Assembly: GCA_016125075.1 (NCBI GenBank)
Contig: WGMO01000003.1
Location: 151,090 to 215,089, forward strand
Direction: 5' to 3'
Length of the DNA: 64,000 nucleotides
Source: Terrimonas sp.
GTDB lineage: Bacteria > Bacteroidota > Bacteroidia > Chitinophagales > Chitinophagaceae
The notes below the pieces were generated by a model. It was given only the letters and a program-made list of their open reading frames with translations, did no database searches and was not told the DNA's origin. The stretch's first letter is position 1, and each line of letters starts with the position of its first letter. This document shows, in pieces, positions 19,106 to 27,351 of this stretch. The translations under genes and the position numbers were made by a program.

Positions 19106-19690
19106 TTATGAAAAGTCCTTAAATATCGTTTCCCGGATGGCCGGCCATTCGTTCTTTAAAACACTATAATAGATGGATGTCCTCCTGCGGTTATTCCACA
19201 TCGTCATATGACTGCGCAGGATCCCTTCTTCCGTGCCTCCAATATTTTGCAGCCCTTTTCTGGCCCGGGCGTTTTGCACATCCGTCTTGAATTCAACCCT
19301 TTCATATCCGAGATCTTCAAAAGCATAACGCATCATGGCAAATTTAGCATGCTTGTTGATTCCGGTTTGTCGATAGGGCAGGCCCAGCCAGCTCCAGCCA
19401 ATTTCCAGCCGCAGGTCATAGGGGGAAATATTGCCCATACTGCTGCTGCCCGCAATTTGGCCAGTTGCTTTTTCAATAATGGTGAAAGGCCTCCTGGTAT
19501 TGGCAGCTCTATCTTTATGGGCCAGTTCCATCCATCTTGTCAATTGTTCTGGATCGCCGAGGTTCAGGGAAAAAAAAGACCAGGTATCGATGTCTGCTTT
19601 TGCCAAAGCCAGGAATGCGTCATAATCCTTATCGGACAGCGGTCTTAAGATAACCTTTGCCGTTTCCAGTTGTAAATTTTCCGGTATCAT
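19106..19690 (-). CDS. GNAT-family N-acetyltransferase (RimJ/RimL-like)
   Basis: The protein has 194 residues with the layout of RimJ/RimL-type acetyltransferases: an N-terminal LETAKVILRPLSDKDYDAFLAL and a central GNISPYDLRLEIGWSWLGLPYRQTGINKHAKFAMM that holds the acetyl-CoA pyrophosphate loop. The end has YERVEFKTDVQNARARKGLQNIG, the usual asparagine-rich motif. The acceptor (a protein N-terminus or a small amine) cannot be told. It lies between ung and plsC on the same strand. Confidence 0.85.
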   Translation of the reverse strand: MIPENLQLETAKVILRPLSDKDYDAFLALAKADIDTWSFFSLNLGDPEQLTRWMELAHKDRAANTRRPFTIIEKATGQIAGSSSMGNISPYDLRLEIGWSWLGLPYRQTGINKHAKFAMMRYAFEDLGYERVEFKTDVQNARARKGLQNIGGTEEGILRSHMTMWNNRRRTSIYYSVLKNEWPAIRETIFKDFS

Positions 19691-19723
19691 CTTTATTGTC
19701 TATGCTCTTTTTCTGTGTGTGTT

Positions 19724-20395
19724 TTAAAGTTTCCAGTCAATGGGGTCAATCCCGTGGGCTGCAAGATATTCATTAGTTTTTGAGAAATGACGGCATCCGA
19801 AAAAACCGTTATGAGCCGAGAGCGGGGAAGGGTGTGCTGCTTCGAGAATCAGGTGTTTTGATGCGTCGATCAATGCTTTCTTTTCCCTGGCAAATTTCCC
19901 CCAAAGGAGGAACACGACGTGTTTTTTTTCCGAGGATATCTTTTTGATGACCGTATCCGTAAAAATGGCCCAGCCAATTTTTGAATGGCTCATGGGTTCA
20001 TTGGCCCGCACGGTCAGTGAAGCGTTGAGCAGCAAAACGCCCTGCCGGGCCCAGTATTCAAGATTACCATGGGTCGGAGGGGAAACACCGATATCTGACT
20101 GGATTTCTTTAAATATATTGATCAGTGAGGGCGGTTGGGAAATACCCTGTGGAACGGAAAAACTAAGACCCTGGGCCTGACCGGGACCATGATAAGGGTC
20201 TTGACCCAGGATGACGACTTTTACAGTGTCGATCGGTGTTTTTTCAAAGGCATTGAAAATAAGTGAACCTGGAGGATAAATTATTTTGCCCTGTTTTTTT
20301 TCAGTTTTGATATGATGAACGATTTGCTGAAAATAAGGTTTGTTGAATTCCGGCTTCAGGGCTTCTTTCCAGTGCGGCTCTATTTTTACATCCAT
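19724..20395 (-). CDS. ung: Uracil-DNA glycosylase, family 1
   Basis: Ung removes uracil from DNA, starting base-excision repair. The 223-residue protein carries the water-activating loop GQDPYHGPGQAQGLSFSV and the DNA-intercalating loop HPSPLSAHNGFFGCRHF. The ORF track starts at 20491, but that extension runs through the terminator and 3' end of tRNA-Arg. ATG 20395 gives the normal family N-terminus (DVKIEPHWKEALKPEF) and the normal length. Residual read-through from the tRNA promoter is possible. Confidence 0.97.
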   Translation of the reverse strand: MDVKIEPHWKEALKPEFNKPYFQQIVHHIKTEKKQGKIIYPPGSLIFNAFEKTPIDTVKVVILGQDPYHGPGQAQGLSFSVPQGISQPPSLINIFKEIQSDIGVSPPTHGNLEYWARQGVLLLNASLTVRANEPMSHSKIGWAIFTDTVIKKISSEKKHVVFLLWGKFAREKKALIDASKHLILEAAHPSPLSAHNGFFGCRHFSKTNEYLAAHGIDPIDWKL

Positions 20396-20444
20396 CAGAC
20401 AAAGAAGATTTGATTTGGGAATTGAAGGTAAGAAAACAGGAATG

Positions 20445-20471
20445 AAAAAGCCTTCCGTTTTGGAAGGCTTT
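20445..20471 (-). terminator. Terminator of the tRNA-Arg transcript
   Basis: AAAGCCTTCC (20447-20456), loop GTTTT, GGAAGGCTTT (20462-20471): a perfect 10-bp stem. On the minus strand it ends in five T. It lies two bases after the tRNA 3' end and before ung. Confidence 0.85.
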
Positions 20472-20472
20472 G

Positions 20473-20546
20473 TGATCCGGATTGGATTCAAACCAATGAC
20501 CTATTGCTTAGAAGGCAATTGCTCTATTCAACTGAGCTACCGGACC
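20473..20546 (-). tRNA. tRNA-Arg (anticodon TCT)
   Basis: The 74 bases fold as a complete cloverleaf. The acceptor GGTCCGG pairs with CCGGATC (one G-U pair). The D stem is GCTC/GAGC, the anticodon stem ATTGC/GCAAT with loop CTTCTAA (anticodon TCT at 34-36), and the T stem ATTGG/CCAAT with loop TTTGAAT. The discriminator is A73. The 3' CCA is not encoded, so CCA-adding enzyme is needed. It decodes AGA and, by wobble, AGG. It is a single tRNA with its own promoter and terminator. Confidence 0.97.
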
Positions 20547-20560
20547 GCTTTTCAGAGGCG

Positions 20561-20568
20561 CAAAGATA
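20561..20568 (-). promoter_or_regulatory. -7 promoter element of tRNA-Arg
   Basis: The minus strand reads TATCTTTG, matching TAnnTTTG, 15-22 bp upstream of the mature tRNA 5' end. A TTTT about 20 bp further upstream may stand in for the -33 TTTG. Confidence 0.65.
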
Positions 20569-20594
20569 ATAAAATCAGGCGACCGGTAAAACTG

Positions 20595-21116
20595 TTATTT
20601 CATTTCGGGAAACCGGAATCCATTCAGGAATATATCTGTTTTTGAATCAATAGCATCCTTTCGAGAATAGGCATAGAGCACAGCTATGAAACGGGTATCA
20701 GCCCATCCTTTTATTTTGATTTGATTTTTGTCTTTGTCCTCCCAGTAGTCAATAACGCCCCTTGTGTTTTCAAGCCCCTGGAGCCGGTGTCCTTTTCCAT
20801 AACCTGCCGCTCGGGTGACATCAAAGGATAGTTTTAAGAAATCCAGGTAACTGATCAGCAAGGCTTCGGCAGCGGAAAGGTCACTGGTTTCATCATACAG
20901 TTTAACACAGATGATCCCATAAGTAACGCTGTCAACTGTGCATGCTGCGGTCCAAACGGCTGAAGAATCTTCACTCCGGTTCAATTCAAATTCACCGGGA
21001 TCGCAAAAATTATAGGCCTGGCAACCTGAATTACCAATTGGATATTTTTGAAGTTTTTGTGCATCCAGGGAAGACTGCCAGAACAAAAGGAGGAGGTAGA
21101 ACCAGGATTTTGACAT
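20595..21116 (-). CDS. Exported protein of unknown function, 173 aa
   Basis: A signal peptide (SWFYLLLLFWQSSLDAQ) precedes a 150-residue mature part with four cysteines (GCQAYNFCDPG, TAACTVDS, GIICVKLY). No family was recognised. The middle and end (LISYLDFLKLSF, KIKGWADTRFIAVLYAYSRKD) look like an alpha-beta fold. It is divergent from hutH with 94 bp between them and lies upstream of tRNA-Arg on the same strand. Codon use looks like its neighbours. Confidence 0.75.
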   Translation of the reverse strand: MSKSWFYLLLLFWQSSLDAQKLQKYPIGNSGCQAYNFCDPGEFELNRSEDSSAVWTAACTVDSVTYGIICVKLYDETSDLSAAEALLISYLDFLKLSFDVTRAAGYGKGHRLQGLENTRGVIDYWEDKDKNQIKIKGWADTRFIAVLYAYSRKDAIDSKTDIFLNGFRFPEMK

Positions 21117-21149
21117 TCTAATTATTTTTGATAAAGATAATTTTATAAG

Positions 21150-21169
21150 AAAGGGCAGGTATACCCTTT
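21150..21169. promoter_or_regulatory. Inverted repeat in the divergent region before hutH
   Basis: AAAGGG-CAGGTATA-CCCTTT, 6-bp arms with an 8-bp spacer, lies 42 bp upstream of hutH between two divergent genes. It could be an operator for histidine-responsive control. The short arms make chance likely. Confidence 0.25.
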
Positions 21170-21210
21170 AGGCGGTATATCAGTTATTCATTTACTTTGG
21201 GGCAAGATTC

Positions 21211-22779
21211 ATGCACATGCAAACAGGTTTCAAATACGGGATCGACCCCCTGACGACAGGGAAGGCCATTGCCATTGCGTCCGGAAAACTCAGGGCCTAT
21301 TTAGATGAGACAGCCCTTCAAAGAATCAGCGCGGCGGAAAATCATGTACGGGATATTGTAACCCGGGAAAAAACGGTCTATGGTGTCAATACCGGTTTCG
21401 GCATCCTTTCCAATACCCGGATTTCTGCTTCCGACACAATCACCCTTCAGCATAAGATATTGCAAAGTCATAGCGTTGGTGTCGGGGATCCTATTCCCGC
21501 CGAAATTGCAAAGCTGATGCTGGTTACGAAAGTACATGCCCTGGCACAAGGGTATAGTGGCGTCAGGCAGCAAACGCTGGAAAGAATTATCTGGCATATT
21601 GAAAATGACATAATTCCAATTGTGCCGGAGAAGGGTAGTGTAGGTGCCAGTGGAGATCTTGCCCCCCTGGCGCATTTATTCCTCCCCTTAATTGGCCTGG
21701 GGGAATGTTACCTGGATGGAGTAAGATTGGAAACAACAAAAATTTTAAAGCAAAAAAATAGACAAGCTTTACAATTGGGTCCAAAAGAGGGACTTGCATT
21801 GATCAATGGTACGCAATTTATTCTTTCATTTGCTGTGAAGGCAGTTCAAAGAATGCATAATTGCCTGGAAGCAGCCGATATTATTGGTGCCATGAGCCTT
21901 GAAGCGCTTACCGGTACAAAATCCCCATTCGACCAACGCCTTCATGCGTTACGTCCTTTTTCCGGCAACCAGCTGGTGGCGCAACGTTTAAGACTGCTGC
22001 TGGAGCATTCTGATATTATGCAAAGTCATATTGATTGCGGCCGGGTGCAGGATCCCTATAGTTTAAGGTGTATGCCACAGGTACATGGCGCTTCACGGAA
22101 TGCATGGTTACATTTAAAAAACTTAACGGAAGTTGAATTGAATGCTGTTACCGATAATCCAATAATATTCAACCAGGAAGATATTATTAGCGGGGGTAAT
22201 TTTCATGGACAGCCCCTTGCCCTGCCTCTTGATTATGCCTGCTTTGCTGCGGCTGAAATCGGCAATATCAGCGACCGGCGTTGTTATTTATTGCTGGAAG
22301 GGAAATGGGGTTTACCCCTGTTATTGATGAAGAATGTGGGTTTGAACAGCGGCTTTATGATACCACAATACACTACGGCCGCATTGGTTTCTGAAAACAA
22401 GACCCTCTGTTTCCCTTCCAGTGCGGATAGTATTCCTACTTCCCTGGGACAGGAGGATCATGTTTCAATGGGCAGCATCAGTGGCAGAAAAATAAACCGG
22501 GTGCTTGATAACCTTGAGTTTATCCTTGCTATTGAATTACTATCAGCCTGCCAGGCGATTGAATTCAGAAGGCCCCTGAAAAGCTCAGCGCTACTTGAAT
22601 TTGCACATGACTATGTGCGTGATTTTGTTGCCTTTGCAGAAGAAGACAGAATATTTGCTGAAGATATAAACCAGGTGGCGGGTTTGATTAAGGATTTTCG
22701 GTTTGTTGAAAAATTTAATGAATTCGCCGACGGCCTGCATATTGAACTCAGCAAGGGGTATGATGAGTTTTCATTTTGA
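21211..22779 (+). CDS. hutH: Histidine ammonia-lyase
   Basis: HutH removes ammonia from L-histidine to give urocanate, the first step of histidine use. The 522-residue protein has the MIO cofactor triad Ala146-Ser147-Gly148 in GSVGASGDLAPLAH, the catalytic tyrosine loop VYGVNTGFG and the C-terminal QEDHVSMGS. Length and motifs are full. ATG 21217 (third codon) is an equally possible start. It is followed on the plus strand by hutU after an intervening minus-strand lipoprotein gene. The remaining pathway genes are near 51-57 kb. Confidence 0.97.
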   Translation: MHMQTGFKYGIDPLTTGKAIAIASGKLRAYLDETALQRISAAENHVRDIVTREKTVYGVNTGFGILSNTRISASDTITLQHKILQSHSVGVGDPIPAEIAKLMLVTKVHALAQGYSGVRQQTLERIIWHIENDIIPIVPEKGSVGASGDLAPLAHLFLPLIGLGECYLDGVRLETTKILKQKNRQALQLGPKEGLALINGTQFILSFAVKAVQRMHNCLEAADIIGAMSLEALTGTKSPFDQRLHALRPFSGNQLVAQRLRLLLEHSDIMQSHIDCGRVQDPYSLRCMPQVHGASRNAWLHLKNLTEVELNAVTDNPIIFNQEDIISGGNFHGQPLALPLDYACFAAAEIGNISDRRCYLLLEGKWGLPLLLMKNVGLNSGFMIPQYTTAALVSENKTLCFPSSADSIPTSLGQEDHVSMGSISGRKINRVLDNLEFILAIELLSACQAIEFRRPLKSSALLEFAHDYVRDFVAFAEEDRIFAEDINQVAGLIKDFRFVEKFNEFADGLHIELSKGYDEFSF

Positions 22780-22802
22780 GTCAATGTCCATTCAGGGCTT
22801 CT

Positions 22803-22830
22803 AAAAAAAGAGACCCCCTAAAAGGGGGTC
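22803..22830 (-). terminator. Terminator of the duplicated-domain lipoprotein gene
   Basis: GACCCCCT (22812-22819), loop AAA, AGGGGGTC (22823-22830). On the minus strand it is followed within a few bases by seven T. It lies between convergent hutH and the lipoprotein gene and may stop both. Confidence 0.8.
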
Positions 22831-22852
22831 CAGGTAATTTTCTTCCTGTAAT

Positions 22853-23635
22853 TTATTTTTTCATACGCTCGTATACTTCAATGGATTTTGTACCGTCATT
22901 ATTAGCCATTGTCTGGGTAAAGCCATCTGCGCCATTCATGGTGATGTCAATATCGAAATCATGACCTTTTACAGCAGCATAGGTGGAAGCAGTCATTGAC
23001 TCTTTCAGTTTATTATCATTGAGGGTAAATGTGCCAAATCCCATACCGGTATGTGTTTTGTTAAGCGAATCCGTCCAGGTATGACCCCAGATCACATGAC
23101 CTGCATAGAAGGTCTTGTATTGAGTGCTGCTGACATCAGTGGTATCGGTACCTGAGATAATCATTCTTTTTGTCATTTTCCAGGCACCATCAAGCGCCGA
23201 TTTGGAATCTGTGCCAACAGACTGGTAATCCTCGGTCATCTGGAACGCATCCCCATTGTTCATGGTCATATTATTGATTACCTGTTTGTACCCTTTGTCG
23301 GTCTTTTCAATGATCAGTTTGAAAGTTCCCGGATTTCCCACGGCAGAATCCCATGCATTGAAAATGACATTTTCGGTCACAGTATCCTTATCTACGGAAT
23401 AGGAACCGATGCCAAATGCACTGACGGAATCAGCGGGGTTGACATTGGCATACATCATATAATCCTCCGTATAAATTTTCATCTGGACGCCATCCAGCAC
23501 AGTCGTATCCATTTTGTCATTTTTGGCGGAATTGGAAATCATTTTATAGGCACCCGGCATCGTGTTGGTAGCTTTATCCTCCGCATTGTTACAGGCGACG
23601 AGTAATAATAAAGCAGAACCGAAAAGTAGTTTCAT
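22853..23635 (-). CDS. Lipoprotein with two lipocalin-like repeats
   Basis: The protein has 260 residues and a lipobox LLVAC. The mature part appears to be a tandem repeat: residues about 28-135 begin GAYKMISNSAKN and hold FGIGSYSVDKDTVTENV; residues about 150-258 begin GAWKMTKRMIIS and hold MGFGTFTLNDNKLKESM. Each half ends with KGYKQ- or DGFTQ-type strands. The pattern resembles lipocalin-like domains common in Bacteroidota lipoproteins. The ligand is unknown. It sits between hutH and hutU on the opposite strand, so a link to histidine use is not implied. Confidence 0.75.
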   Translation of the reverse strand: MKLLFGSALLLLVACNNAEDKATNTMPGAYKMISNSAKNDKMDTTVLDGVQMKIYTEDYMMYANVNPADSVSAFGIGSYSVDKDTVTENVIFNAWDSAVGNPGTFKLIIEKTDKGYKQVINNMTMNNGDAFQMTEDYQSVGTDSKSALDGAWKMTKRMIISGTDTTDVSSTQYKTFYAGHVIWGHTWTDSLNKTHTGMGFGTFTLNDNKLKESMTASTYAAVKGHDFDIDITMNGADGFTQTMANNDGTKSIEVYERMKK

Positions 23636-23948
23636 TTGATATGTTTTATGTTGGAAAAATTAAAAATACAGGGTTGCCAGTGTTCCCAAAGTAACGGAAA
23701 GTGAAACTTTCATGAAGGATAGGACGCAATTTAAGGAAATTAACCCGGTCAATACACAATTAGGGTTTGTTTTTTTATTCTTGGTAATTTTGGGAGCCGG
23801 GAAAAGTAAAACGGCCCCGATTTTTTATGCAAAGGATTTGCACATCAGGACATTGGGCCTATTTTGCTGCAGATATTTTATAATCAACATTGAAGTTGTT
23901 GATCATTTTTATTAAAGGCGATTTATTGACAAGAGAAAAAATCATATT
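23636..23948. other. Intergenic region before hutU
   Basis: This 313-bp gap lies between the divergent lipoprotein gene and hutU. It holds a 67-codon ORF (23712-23915) that has no recognisable signature and is probably chance. It also holds a short inverted repeat GAAAGT-GAA-ACTTTC near 23698. No exact TAnnTTTG element was seen. Confidence 0.5.
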
Positions 23949-25679
23949 ATGAGTACCATTACGAAATCTCAATACGATCCGGTGAAGTACAAAACACCAG
24001 CCGGTACTTCATTACAATGTAAAGGCTGGATCCAGGAAGCGGCTTTGCGCATGTTACTCAATAACCTCAATCCCGAAGTGGCTGAACGTCCCGACGACCT
24101 GATTGTATATGGAGGAAGGGGTAAGGCTGCCCGCAACTTTGAAGCGTTGGATAATATCATCAGGGCTTTAAAGGTGTTGGAAAACAACGAATCTCTATTG
24201 ATTCAGAGTGGAAAACCGGTTGGGATTTTACAAACACATGAGGATGCCCCAAGAGTATTAATCAGCAATTCCCAGTTAGTGCCCAATTGGGCAAACTGGC
24301 AACATTTTGACGAGTTGGAGAAAAAAGGGTTGATGATGTATGGACAGATGACTGCGGGAAGCTGGATCTATATTGGTAGCCAGGGTATCGTTCAGGGCAC
24401 TTACGAAACCTATGCCGCACTGGCTGTTAAACATTTTGGAGGATCGTTAAAAGGTACCCTGAATGTAACGGCCGGTCTGGGGGGTATGGGCGGGGCACAA
24501 CCCCTGGCCATCACCATGAACGAGGGTGTGGCACTTGTGGCTGAAGTTGAGGAATGGAGGATCGATAAAAGGATAGAAACAAAATACCTGGATGAAAAAT
24601 ATATCGATATCGATGAAGCGATTGACCGGGCTTTGGAAGAAAAGAAAAAAGGGAATGCTACCAGTATTGGTGTTTTGTGCAATGCGGTACACCTGCTTCA
24701 AAGGCTGGTAGCACGAAATATCGTTCCTGATACTCTTACCGACCAAACCTCGGCACATGATCCATTGATCGGTTACTGGCCCCATGAAATTTCATATGAA
24801 CAAGCTAAAATATTAAGGGAACAGGATCCTGCATCCTATATTCACCGGGCTTATGAAAGTATGCATCTACATGTTCAGCTCATGCTAAAGTTAATGGACA
24901 GGGGAGCCATTACATTTGATTATGGCAATAATATCAGGGCACGTTCACAGGAATTTGAGGACAGGATCAAAAATGATACAGCCAATTTCGAGCCCTCCCT
25001 ATTCAGTTTCCGGTTTGGAAGAAGTTTTGATTTTCCCGGTTTTGTTCCCGCCTATATCCGGCCGCTTTTTTGTGAAGGGAAGGGACCATTTCGTTGGGCA
25101 GCACTTAGCGGTGACCCGCAGGATATTGCTGTTACGGATGAATTGATCGCCCGTCTTTTTCCGGAAAACAGGTCCCTGCTGCGATGGTTAAAACTGGCCA
25201 AAGAAAAGATCGCATTCCAGGGACTCCCTGCCAGGATCTGCTGGCTGGGGCAGGGGGAAAGGGAAAAAGCCGGATTGGCCTTTAACGAACTGGTCAGAAC
25301 CGGAAAGGTAAAAGCGCCCATTGTCATTGGAAGGGATCACCTGGATACAGGTAGTGTGGCCAGCCCGAACCGCGAAACCGAATCCATGAAAGATGGCAGT
25401 GATGCAGTTGCAGACTGGCCCATCCTGAATGCGCTGGTCAATACTGCAGGGGGTGCATCCTGGGTTTCCTTACACCATGGAGGGGGAGTGGGCATGGGGT
25501 ATTCTATTCATGCCGGTATGGTAATCGTAGCAGATGGAACTGATGAAGCAGCAGCCAGGTTGGGCCGGGTATTAAGAAATGACCCGGGTATGGGTGTGAT
25601 CCGTCATGCAGATGCCGGGTATGAAATTGCTAAGGATACCCTCCAAAAAAACGGGTTGGATTTTACGGACAGGTTGTAG
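23949..25679 (+). CDS. hutU: Urocanate hydratase
   Basis: HutU adds water to urocanate to give 4-imidazolone-5-propionate, using tightly bound NAD+ as an electrophile. The protein has 576 residues, slightly longer than the 555-560 usual in Proteobacteria. Visible motifs are [31 protein letters not shown], the Gly-rich NAD loop [10 protein letters not shown] and [10 protein letters not shown] with the conserved cysteine. It is second in the pathway but separated from hutH by an opposite-strand gene, so it needs its own promoter. Confidence 0.97.
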   Translation: MSTITKSQYDPVKYKTPAGTSLQCKGWIQEAALRMLLNNLNPEVAERPDDLIVYGGRGKAARNFEALDNIIRALKVLENNESLLIQSGKPVGILQTHEDAPRVLISNSQLVPNWANWQHFDELEKKGLMMYGQMTAGSWIYIGSQGIVQGTYETYAALAVKHFGGSLKGTLNVTAGLGGMGGAQPLAITMNEGVALVAEVEEWRIDKRIETKYLDEKYIDIDEAIDRALEEKKKGNATSIGVLCNAVHLLQRLVARNIVPDTLTDQTSAHDPLIGYWPHEISYEQAKILREQDPASYIHRAYESMHLHVQLMLKLMDRGAITFDYGNNIRARSQEFEDRIKNDTANFEPSLFSFRFGRSFDFPGFVPAYIRPLFCEGKGPFRWAALSGDPQDIAVTDELIARLFPENRSLLRWLKLAKEKIAFQGLPARICWLGQGEREKAGLAFNELVRTGKVKAPIVIGRDHLDTGSVASPNRETESMKDGSDAVADWPILNALVNTAGGASWVSLHHGGGVGMGYSIHAGMVIVADGTDEAAARLGRVLRNDPGMGVIRHADAGYEIAKDTLQKNGLDFTDRL

Positions 25680-25746
25680 GATGATAATATGATGATGGAT
25701 GCGGGAAGACAGGATGAATAACGCTGAGAAGACTGGGCCACCAGTT

Positions 25747-26160
25747 TTACCCTAAATACCGGTCGATCACTTCACTGAATGCCTCCAGCGAAAATGGTTT
25801 TTCAAAAAAAACATCGGCTCCGTTTTCTAAGGCTACGTCCCTGACAGCAGCAAAACCCGAAATCATGATGATCCTGATACCGGGTTGCTTTTTGCGGATA
25901 TAACTGATAAAATCAACGCCATATCCGTCCGGAAGCTGGTTATCCAATATGATGAGGGGAGGCTGGTGTGTTTCCAGGTATTCATCTGCATCCAGCAGGG
26001 TGGTCACATAATCCAATTCCAGGTCTTTTTCATTGAGGATCATATCCAGGATCAAACCAATCTCACCCTGGTCTTCTACCACGAGTATTTTTTTTGCTGC
26101 GGGGGGGTCTGTTTTCTTGATGGCTTCCATGATAAGTGGTTTTGTTGTTTTGTATTTCAT
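25747..26160 (-). CDS. Single-domain response regulator (receiver only)
   Basis: The protein has 137 residues and consists only of a REC domain. The acidic pocket is E29-D30 (VVEDQGE), the phospho-acceptor D73 (IILDNQLPDG), the Ser of MISGF and K121 (FEKPF). No output domain follows, so it would act by protein contact or as a phosphate carrier. ATG 26130 (codon 11) is a plausible alternative start. No histidine kinase gene is in the window, so its partner is elsewhere. Confidence 0.9.
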   Translation of the reverse strand: MKYKTTKPLIMEAIKKTDPPAAKKILVVEDQGEIGLILDMILNEKDLELDYVTTLLDADEYLETHQPPLIILDNQLPDGYGVDFISYIRKKQPGIRIIMISGFAAVRDVALENGADVFFEKPFSLEAFSEVIDRYLG

Positions 26161-26365
26161 TTTCCGGAGGGGTACAGATTAATATAATCAAATAGCCTGC
26201 CTAAATGATTTTCTACTGAAATTATTTTCACCCGAACCTAAAATGAAATTATCTTACCCTATTCCCTTTATTTTCCTAACTTCCTGTTAACATTGAAACC
26301 GGAATACCTCCCTTTGATGACTTCCCTATTATTGATTCGCCTTTTTTAATTAAAAATTTTTTACC

Positions 26366-27247
26366 ATGAAAAGAAGAGATTTTATTCATCATTCATCCCT
26401 GATCGCAATGAGTGTTGGTGTTTTTGGTAAGATCAAATGGAACGGCAGATACTATGTGGGCGAAGATCCCACCACCACAGATATACTGGGACCATTTTAC
26501 CGCCCGGGAGCGCCTATACGAACCGACCTTGTACAGCAGGGAACCAAAGGGCAGATTCTCCATTTCAGTGGTTCTGTTTTTGCAAAAGATGGTAAAACAC
26601 CCCTCAACAATTCGCTGGTTGAAATTTGGCATTGCAATGAGGATGGTGTGTATGATAATACTTCCGACCAATATATTTATCGGGCAGCCTGCAAAACCGG
26701 TAAAGATGGTAAATACCATTTTAAGACCATTATGCCCGTTCCTTACCCGGCCGGACCCACTGCAACCCGTCCGGCGCATATTCATATGCGTGTTTCCGGG
26801 AATGCCCAGCAGGACCTGGTTACCCAAGTGTATTTCAAGGGCGATGAATACATTGCGAAGGACGATAGTGCCAGTGATCCCCAATCTCTGAACCGGATCC
26901 TCGGGTCTTCTTTCAATGACAAAAATGAAAGAATCGTCAAATTCGATATCGTGTTGCAGGATGAATATGTACTGGATGATGCTGCCTTTAAAAAAATAAC
27001 CGGCTTATATGAAATGAGCAACAAGACAAATATGGAATTTTACCGGCAGGGCGACCAGCTTTTTGTCAAGGTTAATGGCCAGATCATGGAAGCCATGGAC
27101 TATAAAGGGAATAACAGTTTTGAAGGCGGGTTGGGTAGGGTAAAGGCTGTATTTACTATTATTACCGGTGGAGCTGTCAAAGCAAACCTGAGTTTAGGGG
27201 AAAAAATGAAATTCGAAGGAAATAAAATACTCAGTTATCCAAATTAA
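26366..27247 (+). CDS. Exported intradiol ring-cleavage dioxygenase-like protein
   Basis: Intradiol dioxygenases open catechols using Fe(III) held by two tyrosines and two histidines. Candidates here are the tyrosines in GVYDN and MPVPYPAG and both histidines of RPAHIHMRV. The region DILGPFYRPGAP...GSVFAKDGKTPLNNSLVEIWHCNEDG matches the protocatechuate 3,4-dioxygenase beta-like fold. The start MKRRDFIHHSS is a twin-arginine-type signal, so the enzyme may be exported folded. It has 293 residues; the last 75 or so (FYRQGDQLFVKVNGQIMEAM) look like an added small beta domain. Its real substrate may not be catechol. It stands alone, without other aromatic-degradation genes. Confidence 0.85.
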   Translation: MKRRDFIHHSSLIAMSVGVFGKIKWNGRYYVGEDPTTTDILGPFYRPGAPIRTDLVQQGTKGQILHFSGSVFAKDGKTPLNNSLVEIWHCNEDGVYDNTSDQYIYRAACKTGKDGKYHFKTIMPVPYPAGPTATRPAHIHMRVSGNAQQDLVTQVYFKGDEYIAKDDSASDPQSLNRILGSSFNDKNERIVKFDIVLQDEYVLDDAAFKKITGLYEMSNKTNMEFYRQGDQLFVKVNGQIMEAMDYKGNNSFEGGLGRVKAVFTIITGGAVKANLSLGEKMKFEGNKILSYPN

Positions 27248-27351
27248 TTTTCTTTTGGGTTCCGCGGGTGCAATTTCTTGCATAACATATACCTGAGCGT
27301 GCCACCATTCATCAATCAATCATCAAGTTGTTAAGTATCTAAAATCTGTTT

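Noticed and set aside
20396-20491. N-terminal extension of ung in the ORF track
   Set aside because: It reads through the tRNA-Arg terminator and part of the tRNA itself.
23712-23915. 67-codon ORF upstream of hutU
   Set aside because: The translation lacks any domain, its composition is unlike neighbouring proteins and it lies in an AT-rich intergenic gap; probably chance.
25725-25760. ACTGG-GCCA-CCAGT as a terminator of hutU
   Set aside because: Only a 5-bp perfect stem with a weak TTTTA tail; not strong enough to annotate.
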